Positions 34,396 to 42,878 of a stretch of DNA of 64,000 nt are shown here, piece after piece. Within the stretch, counting starts at the first letter, position 1. The number at the start of each line of letters is the position of its first letter. The translations under genes were made by a program, and so were the position numbers. The DNA comes from Corallococcus silvisoli (lineage in GTDB: Bacteria > Myxococcota > Myxococcia > Myxococcales > Myxococcaceae), in the NCBI RefSeq assembly GCF_009909145.1, contig NZ_JAAAPJ010000015.1:111943-175942 (forward strand), in the 5' to 3' direction. The notes under the pieces are model-generated. The model ran no database searches. It saw nothing but the letters and a program-made list of their open reading frames with translations, and was not told where the DNA came from.

Positions 34396-35049
34396 CTACT
34401 CCTTCGCGAACACCGCGACCTGTCGCTCGGCACCGGAGAACGGGAGCCGGTACGCGCGAGCGGACACCACGCGCAGGTTCCGCTCCGACGCTCGCGCCCG
34501 CAGCTCCGCGTCCGTCTGCGCCTTGCCGAGCATCGCCACCACGCGCCCGCCCTCCTCCACGTACGCGGGCGCCAGCGCGAGCCAGTCCGGCAGGTCCATG
34601 AACGCCCGCGCGATGAGCACCTGCGCGCGCGGAATCCCCTCCACCTCCGGCTTCCCCTCCGCTCGCGCATGCAGGCCGCGCACGCCGATGAGGCCCAGGC
34701 TCGCCGCCGCCGCCTTGATGAACGCGACCTTCTTTCCCACCGCGTCCACCAACGTCACGCCCATCGCGGGCAACACCAGCTTGAGCGGCAGTCCCGGGAA
34801 GCCCGCGCCCGCGCCCAAATCCAGGAGCGACGCCGCGCCCGTCACCTCCGGCAGCACCGCCAGCGAGTCCAGGAAGTGCTTCTCCAGCACCTCCTCCGGC
34901 GCGGTGATGGCCGTGAGGTTCACCTTCGCGTTCCACTTCAGGAGCTCCGCCATCAGCCGCTGCAGCCGAGGGCCCACGTCCTCGCCCACCGACACGCCCA
35001 ACGCACTGCATCCCGAGGCCAGCTGATCTGCGAACCGCGCGTTATCCAC
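34396..35049 (-). CDS. rsmG: 16S rRNA (guanine-N7) methyltransferase RsmG
   Basis: A 217-residue SAM-dependent methyltransferase (GidB). SAM-binding motif I is SLLDLGAGAGFPGLPLKLVL, and a later acidic motif lies at PRAQVLIARAFMDLP. RsmG methylates G527 (E. coli numbering) of 16S rRNA, the site near the streptomycin pocket. Translation starts with GTG 35049, after GGAGGTG at good spacing. The start codon sits inside a DnaA-box sequence (TTATCCACA, 35042-35050 on the plus strand). It lies 76 bp behind mnmG on the same strand, as in many origin regions. Confidence 0.95.
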   Translation of the reverse strand: MDNARFADQLASGCSALGVSVGEDVGPRLQRLMAELLKWNAKVNLTAITAPEEVLEKHFLDSLAVLPEVTGAASLLDLGAGAGFPGLPLKLVLPAMGVTLVDAVGKKVAFIKAAAASLGLIGVRGLHARAEGKPEVEGIPRAQVLIARAFMDLPDWLALAPAYVEEGGRVVAMLGKAQTDAELRARASERNLRVVSARAYRLPFSGAERQVAVFAKE

Positions 35050-35134
35050 AACACCTCCACCCCGAAGGGCCCTTCAAGTCCTTGGAATCACTCAGGGGAA
35101 ATGGATCCCCAGAAATATCCACACGTTATCCACA
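35042..35134. other. DnaA-box cluster, candidate oriC element
   Basis: Three boxes in the same orientation: TTATCCACA at 35042-35050, ATATCCACA at 35115-35123 (one change) and TTATCCACA at 35126-35134. The outer two overlap the rsmG start codon and the mnmG stop codon. The 75 bp between are less GC-rich than the flanks and include GGAAATGGATCCCC. The E. coli-type consensus is TTATNCACA. This is the only clustered occurrence I found in the window; the rpmH-dnaA gap has none. Candidate replication origin or DnaA-regulated junction. Confidence 0.5.
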
Positions 35135-36973
35135 GCCCTGTTCCTGATCACTTGACGGCCCCTGCCCGCGCTTGATCGCCACCCGGAGCAGCGACACCGC
35201 GGCGGGGGTCAGGCCTGGAATCCGGCGCGCCTGCCCCACCGTCGCGGGCCGATGCGTCGACAACTTCTCCACCGCCTCCGTGCTCAGGCCGCGCACGTCC
35301 TCGAAGCGGAACGCCTCCGGGATGCGCCAACGGTCGGAGGCCTCCGACTCGCGCGCCGCCGCCCGGGCCGCCTGCGCGATGTAGCCCTCGTACTTCACCT
35401 CGACCTCCACCTCCTCGGCGACGTCGGAGGCGAGAGGTGGGAAGTCCTCGCGTCCTTCCGCGAGCTGCGCGTACGTCACCTCCGGGCGCTTGAGCCGCGG
35501 CGCCAGGCCGACGCGCTTGAGCCGGGCCACCTCTCCCGTCACCGCGTGGGCCCGCGCCTCCGCGCGCTCCAGGGCCTCGCTCGGGAGCAGCCCCACGCGG
35601 TGGCCGTGCTTCGCGAGGCGCAGGTCCGCGTTCCCCTCGCGCAGCTTGAGCCGGTGCTCGGAGCGGCTGGTGAACATGCGGAACGGTTCGTCCACGCCCT
35701 TCGTCACCAGGTCGTCCACGAGCACCGCGCCGTGCGCCTCGTCGCGGCCGATGACGAGCGGCGGTTCGCCCTTCACCTGGAGCGCCGCCTGGATGCCGGC
35801 CCACAAGCCCTGGAAGGCGGCCTCCTCGTAGCCGGAGGTGCCGTTGAGCTGCCCCGCGAAGTACAGGCCCGCGACGGCCTTCGTCTCCAGCGTGGGGTGC
35901 AGCTGCGTGGGCGGCGCGTAGTCGTACTCCACCGCGTACCCGTAGCGGATCACCTCCACGCGGGAGAGGCCGGGGATGGTGCGAAGGAAGTCCCACTGCA
36001 CGTCCGCGGGCATGCTCGTGGACAGGCCCGCGGGGTACACGAGCGGTGACAGGGGCCCCTCTGGCTCCAGGAACACCTGATGCCGTTCGCGCGCGGCGAA
36101 GCGCACCACCTTGTCCTCCAGTGACGGGCAGTAGCGCGGCCCCCGCCCCACGATGTCCCCCTGGAACAGGGGCGAGCGGTGCAGGTTGTCGCGCAAGAGC
36201 CGGTGGGTCGCCTCGGTGGTGGCGGTGAGGCCGCACGTGACGCCAGGCTGGCGCGGGAATGGCGCTCCCGCCGCGAGCTCCCCCCGCGTGCGCCAGGAGA
36301 ACGGACGCACGCCCGCGTCGCCGGGCTGCGGCGTGACGGCATCCCAGTCAATGCTGTCGCGGGACAGGCGCGCGGGCGTGCCCGTCTTGAAGCGGCCCAG
36401 CGTGAAGCCCAGGGCGTGCAGCGAATCCGACAGGCCCCGGGCCGCGTCATCCCCCAGCCGGCCACCGACCTCCTTCTGCTCCCCCACGTGCATCAGGGCG
36501 CGCAGGAAGGTGCCGGTGGTGAGGAGCACCGCGCGGGCGACGACCTGCGTGCCGTCCCCCAGCACCACGCCCCGGACACGCCCGCCCTCCGAGACGACGG
36601 CGGACACCTCGGCCTCGCGCACGGTGAGGTTCGGCTGGGTGAAGAGCACGGCCTGCATGCCGGCGGCGTAGGCGTCGCGGTCGCAGAGGATGCGGGTGGC
36701 CTGCACCGCGGGGCCCTTGGAGGGATTGAGCGTCTTCAGGTGCGTGCCCGCGAGGTCCGCCGCGCGCCCCATCTGGCCGCCGAGCGCATCCAGCTCACGC
36801 ACCAGGTGGCCCTTGGCGGTGCCGCCCACGGCGGGGTTGCAGCTCATCACGGCGGCGCGCTCGCGCTTGAGCGTCACCCCCAGCGTGGACAGGCCCATGC
36901 GTGCGCACGCGAGCGCCGCCTCACAGCCGGCGTGGCCCAGCCCCACCACCACGATGTCGTATCGGAGTTCCAT
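35126..36973 (-). CDS. mnmG: tRNA uridine-5-carboxymethylaminomethyl enzyme MnmG
   Basis: A 615-residue FAD-dependent partner of MnmE that makes the cmnm5 modification at wobble uridine. The FAD Rossmann motif is at the start (DIVVVGLGHAGCEAALACA), and further blocks include MSCNPAVGGTAKGHL and KTGTPARLSRDSIDW, RYCPSLEDKVVRF, and GLYFAGQLNGTSGYEEAAFQ. The C-terminal part holds the MnmE-binding helical region (ALKFEDVRGLS-like, here RFEDVRGLSTEAVEKLS). ATG 36973 matches the usual N-terminus. The stop codon TAA lies inside a DnaA box. Length is slightly below E. coli MnmG (629). Confidence 0.95.
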   Translation of the reverse strand: MELRYDIVVVGLGHAGCEAALACARMGLSTLGVTLKRERAAVMSCNPAVGGTAKGHLVRELDALGGQMGRAADLAGTHLKTLNPSKGPAVQATRILCDRDAYAAGMQAVLFTQPNLTVREAEVSAVVSEGGRVRGVVLGDGTQVVARAVLLTTGTFLRALMHVGEQKEVGGRLGDDAARGLSDSLHALGFTLGRFKTGTPARLSRDSIDWDAVTPQPGDAGVRPFSWRTRGELAAGAPFPRQPGVTCGLTATTEATHRLLRDNLHRSPLFQGDIVGRGPRYCPSLEDKVVRFAARERHQVFLEPEGPLSPLVYPAGLSTSMPADVQWDFLRTIPGLSRVEVIRYGYAVEYDYAPPTQLHPTLETKAVAGLYFAGQLNGTSGYEEAAFQGLWAGIQAALQVKGEPPLVIGRDEAHGAVLVDDLVTKGVDEPFRMFTSRSEHRLKLREGNADLRLAKHGHRVGLLPSEALERAEARAHAVTGEVARLKRVGLAPRLKRPEVTYAQLAEGREDFPPLASDVAEEVEVEVKYEGYIAQAARAAARESEASDRWRIPEAFRFEDVRGLSTEAVEKLSTHRPATVGQARRIPGLTPAAVSLLRVAIKRGQGPSSDQEQGCG

Positions 36974-37320
36974 CGCGTCACGGCGCCCGGAAGGAACCGA
37001 GGCCCCGCGTGGGGTATCACGCCCGGACGCATCCGTGGCAAGCCGGGGCGCGCGGACCCCCTCCACCGGACGGTCCCCTCCCCTGCCCGCCCCCTGGGCC
37101 GGGAGCGCGAGGAAAAGACAGACACGGTGGCGCCCCAGTTACGGGAGCACGCGAGGCGGACAGTGGGAGGGGTAACAACGCCGCCCGCCTCGCGCGCACC
37201 GGTCATCGTGGTTCCGTCCCAGGGCGCGCCCGACACACCGGTGGCGTCTGGCCCTGCGACGGCGATGGCATCCATGGGACCTGCCTGCACGGGTCCCCCG
37301 GTCCCGTGCCTTCACATGGC

Positions 37321-37418
37321 GTCGCGCACACGGGAGACAGAGCCTGCCCGTGCGGTGAGGGCGCATGGGGTTGTCGGACTCGAACCTGCGAGGCCGGCCG
37401 TCCTCCCGTGTGCGCGAC
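37321..37418. other. Long inverted repeat around a T-arm-like motif
   Basis: Perfect 16-bp arms GTCGCGCACACGGGAG (37321-37336) and CTCCCGTGTGCGCGAC (37403-37418) enclose 66 bases. On the minus strand the enclosed DNA reads GCAGGTTCGAGTCCGAC followed by AACCCCA, like the 3' third of a tRNA, but the T-stem is mispaired and no 5' half with GGGGTTG is found, so it is not a complete tRNA. Possibly a tRNA remnant, an attachment-site remnant or a structured RNA. Confidence 0.6.
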
Positions 37419-37449
37419 GGGGGAAGGTATAGCGGGGGGGTCTGACATT

Positions 37450-37486
37450 CCCGGTTCCGGGCCGTGAAGCGGGCCCCGGAACCGGG
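37450..37486. terminator. Strong hairpin, terminator of the lipoprotein gene
   Basis: Perfect 11-bp arms CCCGGTTCCGG and CCGGAACCGGG, extendable by one pair, ten bases after the lipoprotein stop on the minus strand. No T-run, so termination may need Rho or the hairpin may stabilise the mRNA. Confidence 0.55.
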
Positions 37487-37495
37487 CTTCCGGCG

Positions 37496-38050
37496 TCAGC
37501 GCGTGGGCAGCGGGTTCGCCGTGGGGCAGTGCACGTTCTCCGGGCAGCGCCCATCCGACTTCGGGATGCACGCGCCGCAGCACTCCATCTCGTCCGGCTG
37601 GCACGCCGGCACGCACGCCCCGCACCGCACCACGCCGCCGCAGCCGTCGTCCGCGGTGCCGCACTTCAGCCCCAGCGACGAGCACGTCGCGCGCTGGCAG
37701 ACGCAGCGGTCGTCCACGCAGGACTCGTTGGGTCCGCACCCCGGGGCGCAGGTGCTGGTGGGACCCGCGGTGCCCCGCTTCGGCTCCGAGGCCACCGGCG
37801 GCGCCACGCAGCGGCCCCGCGAGCACGTGCCCGCCTCGCAGTCGCCACAGTCGATGACACCGCCACAGCCATCCGGCGTCCGCCCACAGGCCACCATCGC
37901 CTGCGAGCACGTCGCCGGAGCACAGCCATCCGGCGCCACGTTGTCCCGCGACGCGCGCACCGACTCTCCCCCACCCGACGTGCACGCCCCGAACAACCCC
38001 AGCGCCAGACACAGCCCCGCCCACCGGCCCAGACTCCGCACCGCTCCCAT
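37496..38050 (-). CDS. Cysteine-rich lipoprotein
   Basis: A 184-residue secreted lipoprotein. Signal peptide (VRSLGRWAGLCLALGLFGAC) with lipobox LFGAC and lipid-anchor Cys23. The mature part has about 28 cysteines arranged in two related modules with the pattern CGRTPDGCGGVIDCGDC and CGTADDGCGGVVRCGAC, typical of disulfide-rich myxobacterial surface lipoproteins. Such domains are likely extracellular binding modules. Function unknown. A hairpin lies behind its stop; a 158-bp gap precedes it. Confidence 0.75.
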   Translation of the reverse strand: MGAVRSLGRWAGLCLALGLFGACTSGGGESVRASRDNVAPDGCAPATCSQAMVACGRTPDGCGGVIDCGDCEAGTCSRGRCVAPPVASEPKRGTAGPTSTCAPGCGPNESCVDDRCVCQRATCSSLGLKCGTADDGCGGVVRCGACVPACQPDEMECCGACIPKSDGRCPENVHCPTANPLPTR

Positions 38051-38208
38051 GTCGTCCACTCCTCGCTCCGGAGGGCCCCGAATCGGCCCTCGAGAGACTT
38101 GAACGGGCGAACCGCCACGGAGGTCTGGGCGGGCCCGGCCCCCATCATGCGCACGCCGGAGCGGAATGTCCGGCGGCGCGGGTCGGGAACCCGGGACGGG
38201 AACGGGCG

Positions 38209-38886
38209 TCAGCGCTGGATGAGGCCGCGAGCGCTCTCGATGCGCTGCGCGGCCGTCCTCGCGTCCTCCTGCTTGCGCGGCGTGGGCACGTCCAGTCCGC
38301 GCTGCGCTGCGGGCCGGCTCTCGATGGCGGCCAGCCACCGCTGCACGCCCGGCAGCCCCTCCACCGACACCCCGGCCCAGTCGTGTGAACGCACCCAGGC
38401 CCAGTTCGCGATGTCCGCGATGCTGTAGTCCCCCGCCAGGTACTCGTGGTCCTTCAGCTGGCGCTCCAGCACCGTGTACAGGCGGCGCGTCTCGTTCTGG
38501 TACCGGTCGATGGCTGGCTGGAGCTTCTCCGGGAAGTAGCGGAAGAAGACGTTGGCCTGTCCCTGCATCGGGCCCACGCCGCCCATCTGGAACATCAGCC
38601 ACTGCATGACGCGGGAGCGGCCCTTCGCGTCCGTGGGCATCAGCCGGCCCGTCTTCTCCGCCAGGTACACCAGGATGGCGCCGGATTCGAAGACGGCGAA
38701 GTCTCCCTCCGCGCGGTCCACGATGGCTGGGATGCGGCCGTTGGGATTGATGGCCAGGAACGCGGGCTGTTTCTGCACGCCCGTGGAGATGTCCAGCGCA
38801 TGCACCGTGTATGGCAGCGCCAGCTCCTCCAGCGCCACCGACACCTTGAACCCATTCGGCGTGCCCCACGTATACAGGTCAATCAT
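38209..38886 (-). CDS. Glutathione S-transferase, YfcG/YghU-like
   Basis: A 225-residue GST. The N-terminal thioredoxin-fold domain (residues 1-80) begins MIDLYTWGTPNGFKVSVALE with the Thr/Asn pair seen in the Nu-class disulfide-bond reductases YfcG and YghU, and has NPNGRIPAI and the Glu-Ser of FAVFESGAIL for glutathione binding. The C-terminal helical domain includes YLAGDYSIADIANWAWV. ATG 38886 is chosen over an in-frame GTG one codon earlier. Predicted role: glutathione-dependent reduction of disulfides or peroxides in the cytosol. Confidence 0.88.
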   Translation of the reverse strand: MIDLYTWGTPNGFKVSVALEELALPYTVHALDISTGVQKQPAFLAINPNGRIPAIVDRAEGDFAVFESGAILVYLAEKTGRLMPTDAKGRSRVMQWLMFQMGGVGPMQGQANVFFRYFPEKLQPAIDRYQNETRRLYTVLERQLKDHEYLAGDYSIADIANWAWVRSHDWAGVSVEGLPGVQRWLAAIESRPAAQRGLDVPTPRKQEDARTAAQRIESARGLIQR

Positions 38887-38922
38887 CACGGCCTCCGCTT
38901 CGCGTGTAGAACGTGCGCTCGT

Positions 38923-39384
<462 letters not shown>

Positions 39385-39426
39385 GAGCGCCCGAGCCTAC
39401 CGCATCCCATCAATGCCAGACACGCT

Positions 39427-42237
39427 TCATGGCGCCGCGTTCGCCTTGGTCGGCGCGGGTGCCTGCTTCGCCGCCGCGGCGAAGTCGCCCGCGCGCACGA
39501 CGGTGGCCTGGCTCCAGTCCACGTGGTTCGCCAATGCCTTGCGCACGTCCTCCGGCGTCAGCTTCTGGAGCTTCGCCTCCAGCGCCGCGTCGAACATCAA
39601 CGTGCGGCCCAGATACAGGTCGTCGGCCAGCCGCTGCGACAGGTTCCCGTCCTGGGCCCGCGCGGACTGGCGGTACTCCAGGAGGCCCGAGCGCGCCTTG
39701 TCCAGCTCCTGCTGGGTGAAGCCCTTCTGCACGGCGCGGGTGACCTCCTCGCGCATGGCGGCCTCCAGCTTCTCAACGTTCTGCGGCGCGTAGATGGCGT
39801 AGGTGACGAACGAGCCCACCGCGTCCAGGTCCCCCGCGGAGGCGCTGCTGCCCACGCCGTAGGACAGGCCTTCCTGCTGGCGCACGCGCGTGGCCAGCCG
39901 CGAGTTGAGGAAGCCGCCGCCCAGGATGAAGTTGCCCATCATCACGCCCGGCCAGTCCGCGTCGTCCTCGCGCAGCTTCAGCGTCTGTCCCGCGAGGAAG
40001 TACGCATTGGCCTTGTCCGGCGTCTCCAGCGCGACGGCCCGCGGGCCCACGGGCTGATAGGTCTTCTGCACGCGCGCGTAGGGCGCCGGGCTCTTCCACC
40101 CGTCGAACAGCGCGTTCGTGAGCGGGAGCAGCGCCTTCGCGTCGAAGTCTCCCACCACCGACAGCTCCCCGCGCGACGCGCCGTAGAACTGGCGGTGGAA
40201 GTCGCGCGCCTGCTCCAGCGTGACGTCCTTCACGTCGGACAGGCGCTCCTCCAGCGTGGGCACGTAGAACGGGTGGCCCTTGGGGTACCGCGCGTTGAGC
40301 ACGCGCCAGAACGCGATGCTGGCCTGCGTCTGCGGTTCGCTGCGCTGCGACTCCAGCGCGGCCAGCCGCTCCTGCTTGAGGACGGCGAACTCGTTCGCGT
40401 CGAAGGCGGGCTCGCGCAGCACCTCGGCCATCAGCGTGAGGACCTCCGGGAGGCTCGCGCGCGGGCACTCGATGGAGAGGTTCGCGCCCAGCGCGCCGCC
40501 GTCCAGGCTCACGCGGGCCTTGAGCTTGTCGAGCGCGTCGGACAGCTGCTGGCGGGTGTGCTTCGTCGTGCCGCGCATCAGCATGCGGCCGGCGTACGCG
40601 GCGGCGGGCAGCTTGCCGCTCACGGTCTCCTCGGTGCCCCAGCGCAGGTTGAGGGTGAGGTTGACCATCTCGCCGCGCGTCTTCTTGGGGAGCAGCGCGT
40701 ACTTCACCCCGGAGGACAGCTCGCCGCGCTGCACGCGCGACTCGATGTGGGCGGGGGAGGGGTCGAAGGCCTCGCCCTGGGCCACCAGCGCCTTGCCCTG
40801 GTAGCCGTCCACCGCCTTCGCCACGTCCACCGGAGGCGGCAGCTCCGAGCGGTCCGGCTTCGGCGTGGGCAGGAAGGTGCCCAGCGTGCGGTTGGAGCTC
40901 TTGAGGTACGCGGCGGCCACGCGGGTGACGTCCGCGGGCGTGACGGCCTCCACGCGGTCGCGGTGCAGGAAGAGCAGGCGCCAGTCGCCCACGGCGGCCC
41001 ACTCGGAGAGGAGGATGGCGGCGCGCTCGGAGTTGTTGAGCAGCAGCTCCGTCTGCTTGGCGAGGCTCGTCTTCGCGCGGTTCACCTCTTCGTCGGTGAA
41101 GGGCGTGCGCGCGGCCTCCTCCACGGTCTTGAGCAGCGCGTCGCGCACGGGGCCCAGGGGCTGGTCCTGGCGGGCCTCGGCGCTGAAGCCGACGACGCCC
41201 GGGTCGCGCAGCTGGAAGTTGAAGGCCCCGGCGCGCGCGGCCTTCTTCGTCTCCACGAGCGCCTTGTAGAGGCGGCCGGAGGGCACGTCGCCCAGGACCT
41301 CGGTGAGCACGTCGATGGCGGCGAAGTCGGGGTGGGCGCCCTCGGGCACGTGGTAGAGGCTGGTGAGCAGTTGATTGTCGCCCACGCGGCGCAGCGTCAC
41401 CTCGCGCTCACCATCCTGGGTGGGCTCCTGGGTGTACGTGAGGGGCACCGGCTCCGGGGGGCGCTGAAGCTTGCCGAAGGTGGACTGCACCAGGGCCAGG
41501 GCCTTCTCCGGCTGGAAGCGCCCGGCGATGGCGAGCACCGCGTTGTCCGGCCGGTAGTAGCGCCGGTAGAAGGCCTGGAGCCGGTCGATGGGCACGTGCT
41601 CCAGGTCCGCCTTGGCGCCGATGGTGGCCTTGCCGTAGTTGTGCCAGAGGTAGGCGGCGCTCATGGTGCGCTTGAAGAGGATGCCGCGCGGGTCGTTCTC
41701 ACCGGACTCGAACTCGTTGCGCACGACGGTCATCTCGCTGTCGAGGTCCTTCTGGGCGATGAAGCTGTGGACCATGCGGTCCGCCTCGAAGGTGAGCGCC
41801 CACGTCAGGTTGTCGTCCGAGGCGGGCAGCGTCTCGTAGTAGTTGGTGCGATCCAACCAGGTGGTGCCATTGGGCCGCGCGCCGCGCTCGGTGAGGGCCT
41901 GGGGCACGTTGGGGGTGGTGGGCGTGCCCTTGAACATCAGGTGCTCGAGCAGGTGGGCCATGCCCGTCTCGCCGTAGCCTTCGTGCTTGCTGCCCACGAG
42001 GTAGGTGACGTTGACGGTGACGGTGGGCTTGGTCGGGTCCGGGAAGAGCAGGACGCGCAGGCCATTGGGCAGGCGGTATTCGGTGATGCCCTCCACGCTG
42101 GCCACGGGGGCGACCGGCTTCACGGGGGCCCGAGCCGTGACGGCGAGCTTCGCGGTGGGGGCCGGGGCACGGGCCCAGACGGGCGGGGCGGCCACGAGCA
42201 GGACGGCCAGCAGGGCGAGCGGGGTACGACGCGGCAT
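39427..42237 (-). CDS. M16 zinc metallopeptidase, two-domain
   Basis: A 936-residue exported pitrilysin/insulinase-family peptidase. Signal peptide (MPRRTPLALLAVLLVAAPPV) with cleavage near WARA. The first M16 domain (about residues 55-270) has the inverted zinc motif in TGMAHLLEHLMFKG (HxxEH) and the downstream Glu in EMTVVRNEFESGEN. A second, non-catalytic M16 pair fills the C-terminal half (from about residue 500). It closes over peptides up to several kDa. Likely degrades peptides in the periplasm. It resembles the two-gene M16 operon at 57.7-60.7 kb but as a fused single chain. Confidence 0.88.
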   Translation of the reverse strand: MPRRTPLALLAVLLVAAPPVWARAPAPTAKLAVTARAPVKPVAPVASVEGITEYRLPNGLRVLLFPDPTKPTVTVNVTYLVGSKHEGYGETGMAHLLEHLMFKGTPTTPNVPQALTERGARPNGTTWLDRTNYYETLPASDDNLTWALTFEADRMVHSFIAQKDLDSEMTVVRNEFESGENDPRGILFKRTMSAAYLWHNYGKATIGAKADLEHVPIDRLQAFYRRYYRPDNAVLAIAGRFQPEKALALVQSTFGKLQRPPEPVPLTYTQEPTQDGEREVTLRRVGDNQLLTSLYHVPEGAHPDFAAIDVLTEVLGDVPSGRLYKALVETKKAARAGAFNFQLRDPGVVGFSAEARQDQPLGPVRDALLKTVEEAARTPFTDEEVNRAKTSLAKQTELLLNNSERAAILLSEWAAVGDWRLLFLHRDRVEAVTPADVTRVAAAYLKSSNRTLGTFLPTPKPDRSELPPPVDVAKAVDGYQGKALVAQGEAFDPSPAHIESRVQRGELSSGVKYALLPKKTRGEMVNLTLNLRWGTEETVSGKLPAAAYAGRMLMRGTTKHTRQQLSDALDKLKARVSLDGGALGANLSIECPRASLPEVLTLMAEVLREPAFDANEFAVLKQERLAALESQRSEPQTQASIAFWRVLNARYPKGHPFYVPTLEERLSDVKDVTLEQARDFHRQFYGASRGELSVVGDFDAKALLPLTNALFDGWKSPAPYARVQKTYQPVGPRAVALETPDKANAYFLAGQTLKLREDDADWPGVMMGNFILGGGFLNSRLATRVRQQEGLSYGVGSSASAGDLDAVGSFVTYAIYAPQNVEKLEAAMREEVTRAVQKGFTQQELDKARSGLLEYRQSARAQDGNLSQRLADDLYLGRTLMFDAALEAKLQKLTPEDVRKALANHVDWSQATVVRAGDFAAAAKQAPAPTKANAAP

Positions 42238-42468
42238 GCGGTCCTCGGGGTGCGAAGGCGTGGGCACGGGACCTCTAACCGCTCCAGGGGGTCCCGCCAT
42301 CCCGAGCCGAGTCATGCCCCCCGGGCAGGCATTCGCGCAAGGACCCGGACAGGATATTCCAGGTCGTATCTCCGGCTTCAAACCCCACGGGTTGTCATGT
42401 ATCCTGGCGCGGATCCGATGTCAGGACGGGTTGGTAGGAAGCACGCGCTCCACCAGGGAGGAAACGGA

Positions 42469-42858
42469 ATGGCGAAGGCGATGGGCGGGGACATGGTGCT
42501 GCAGCTCCTGCATGAGTTCCGCGAGCTGCAGGAGGAGTCACGGGTCCAGTTCGCGCGGACGGACAAGTCCCTGAAGGTGGTCAACACGAAGGTCCGGGTG
42601 CTCTTCAAGCGGACCCAGGTCCTCGCGAACCAGGTGCGAGCCTTCGCGGTTCAGTTGGATGAGTTCCGAGACAACGTGGGGGAGCTCACGACCCACGTGT
42701 CGACCCTGGCGAAGGAGCTGGACGGGGTCAAACGCGTGCAGACGAAGATGTTCGACCAGATGGGCCGCATGCTGCACCACCTGGCGGATGCGCAGGCCGC
42801 CGACCGCCAGCGCATCGTCGTGTTGGAGCAGCACGTGGAGGGGGCAGGGGAGCACTGA
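42469..42858 (+). CDS. Coiled-coil protein, unknown
   Basis: A 129-residue helical protein starting at ATG 42469 after GGGAGG. Nearly the whole length is a heptad-like amphipathic helix (for example LQLLHEFRELQEESRVQFAR and VQLDEFRDNVGELTTHVSTL), predicted to form a coiled coil. No signal peptide or membrane segment. It resembles small structural coiled-coil proteins, but no family is recognised. Divergent from the M16 gene and convergent with the aldo/keto reductase gene. Confidence 0.6.
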   Translation: MAKAMGGDMVLQLLHEFRELQEESRVQFARTDKSLKVVNTKVRVLFKRTQVLANQVRAFAVQLDEFRDNVGELTTHVSTLAKELDGVKRVQTKMFDQMGRMLHHLADAQAADRQRIVVLEQHVEGAGEH

Positions 42859-42878
42859 GCCCCGTGCCCCGCCGGCCC

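Larger units (their letters stand above)
36974..37495. other. Intergenic region upstream of mnmG
   Basis: 522 bp between mnmG and the lipoprotein gene. It contains a 16-bp perfect inverted repeat (37321-37418) around tRNA T-arm-like sequence and a terminator hairpin (37450-37486), annotated separately. I see no protein gene. The promoter of mnmG must lie here. Confidence 0.5.

Noticed and set aside
37360..37440. Complete tRNA gene on the minus strand
   Set aside because: The T-loop and a 3' end-like AACCCCA are present, but the T-stem is mispaired and no complementary acceptor 5' strand or D-arm was found.
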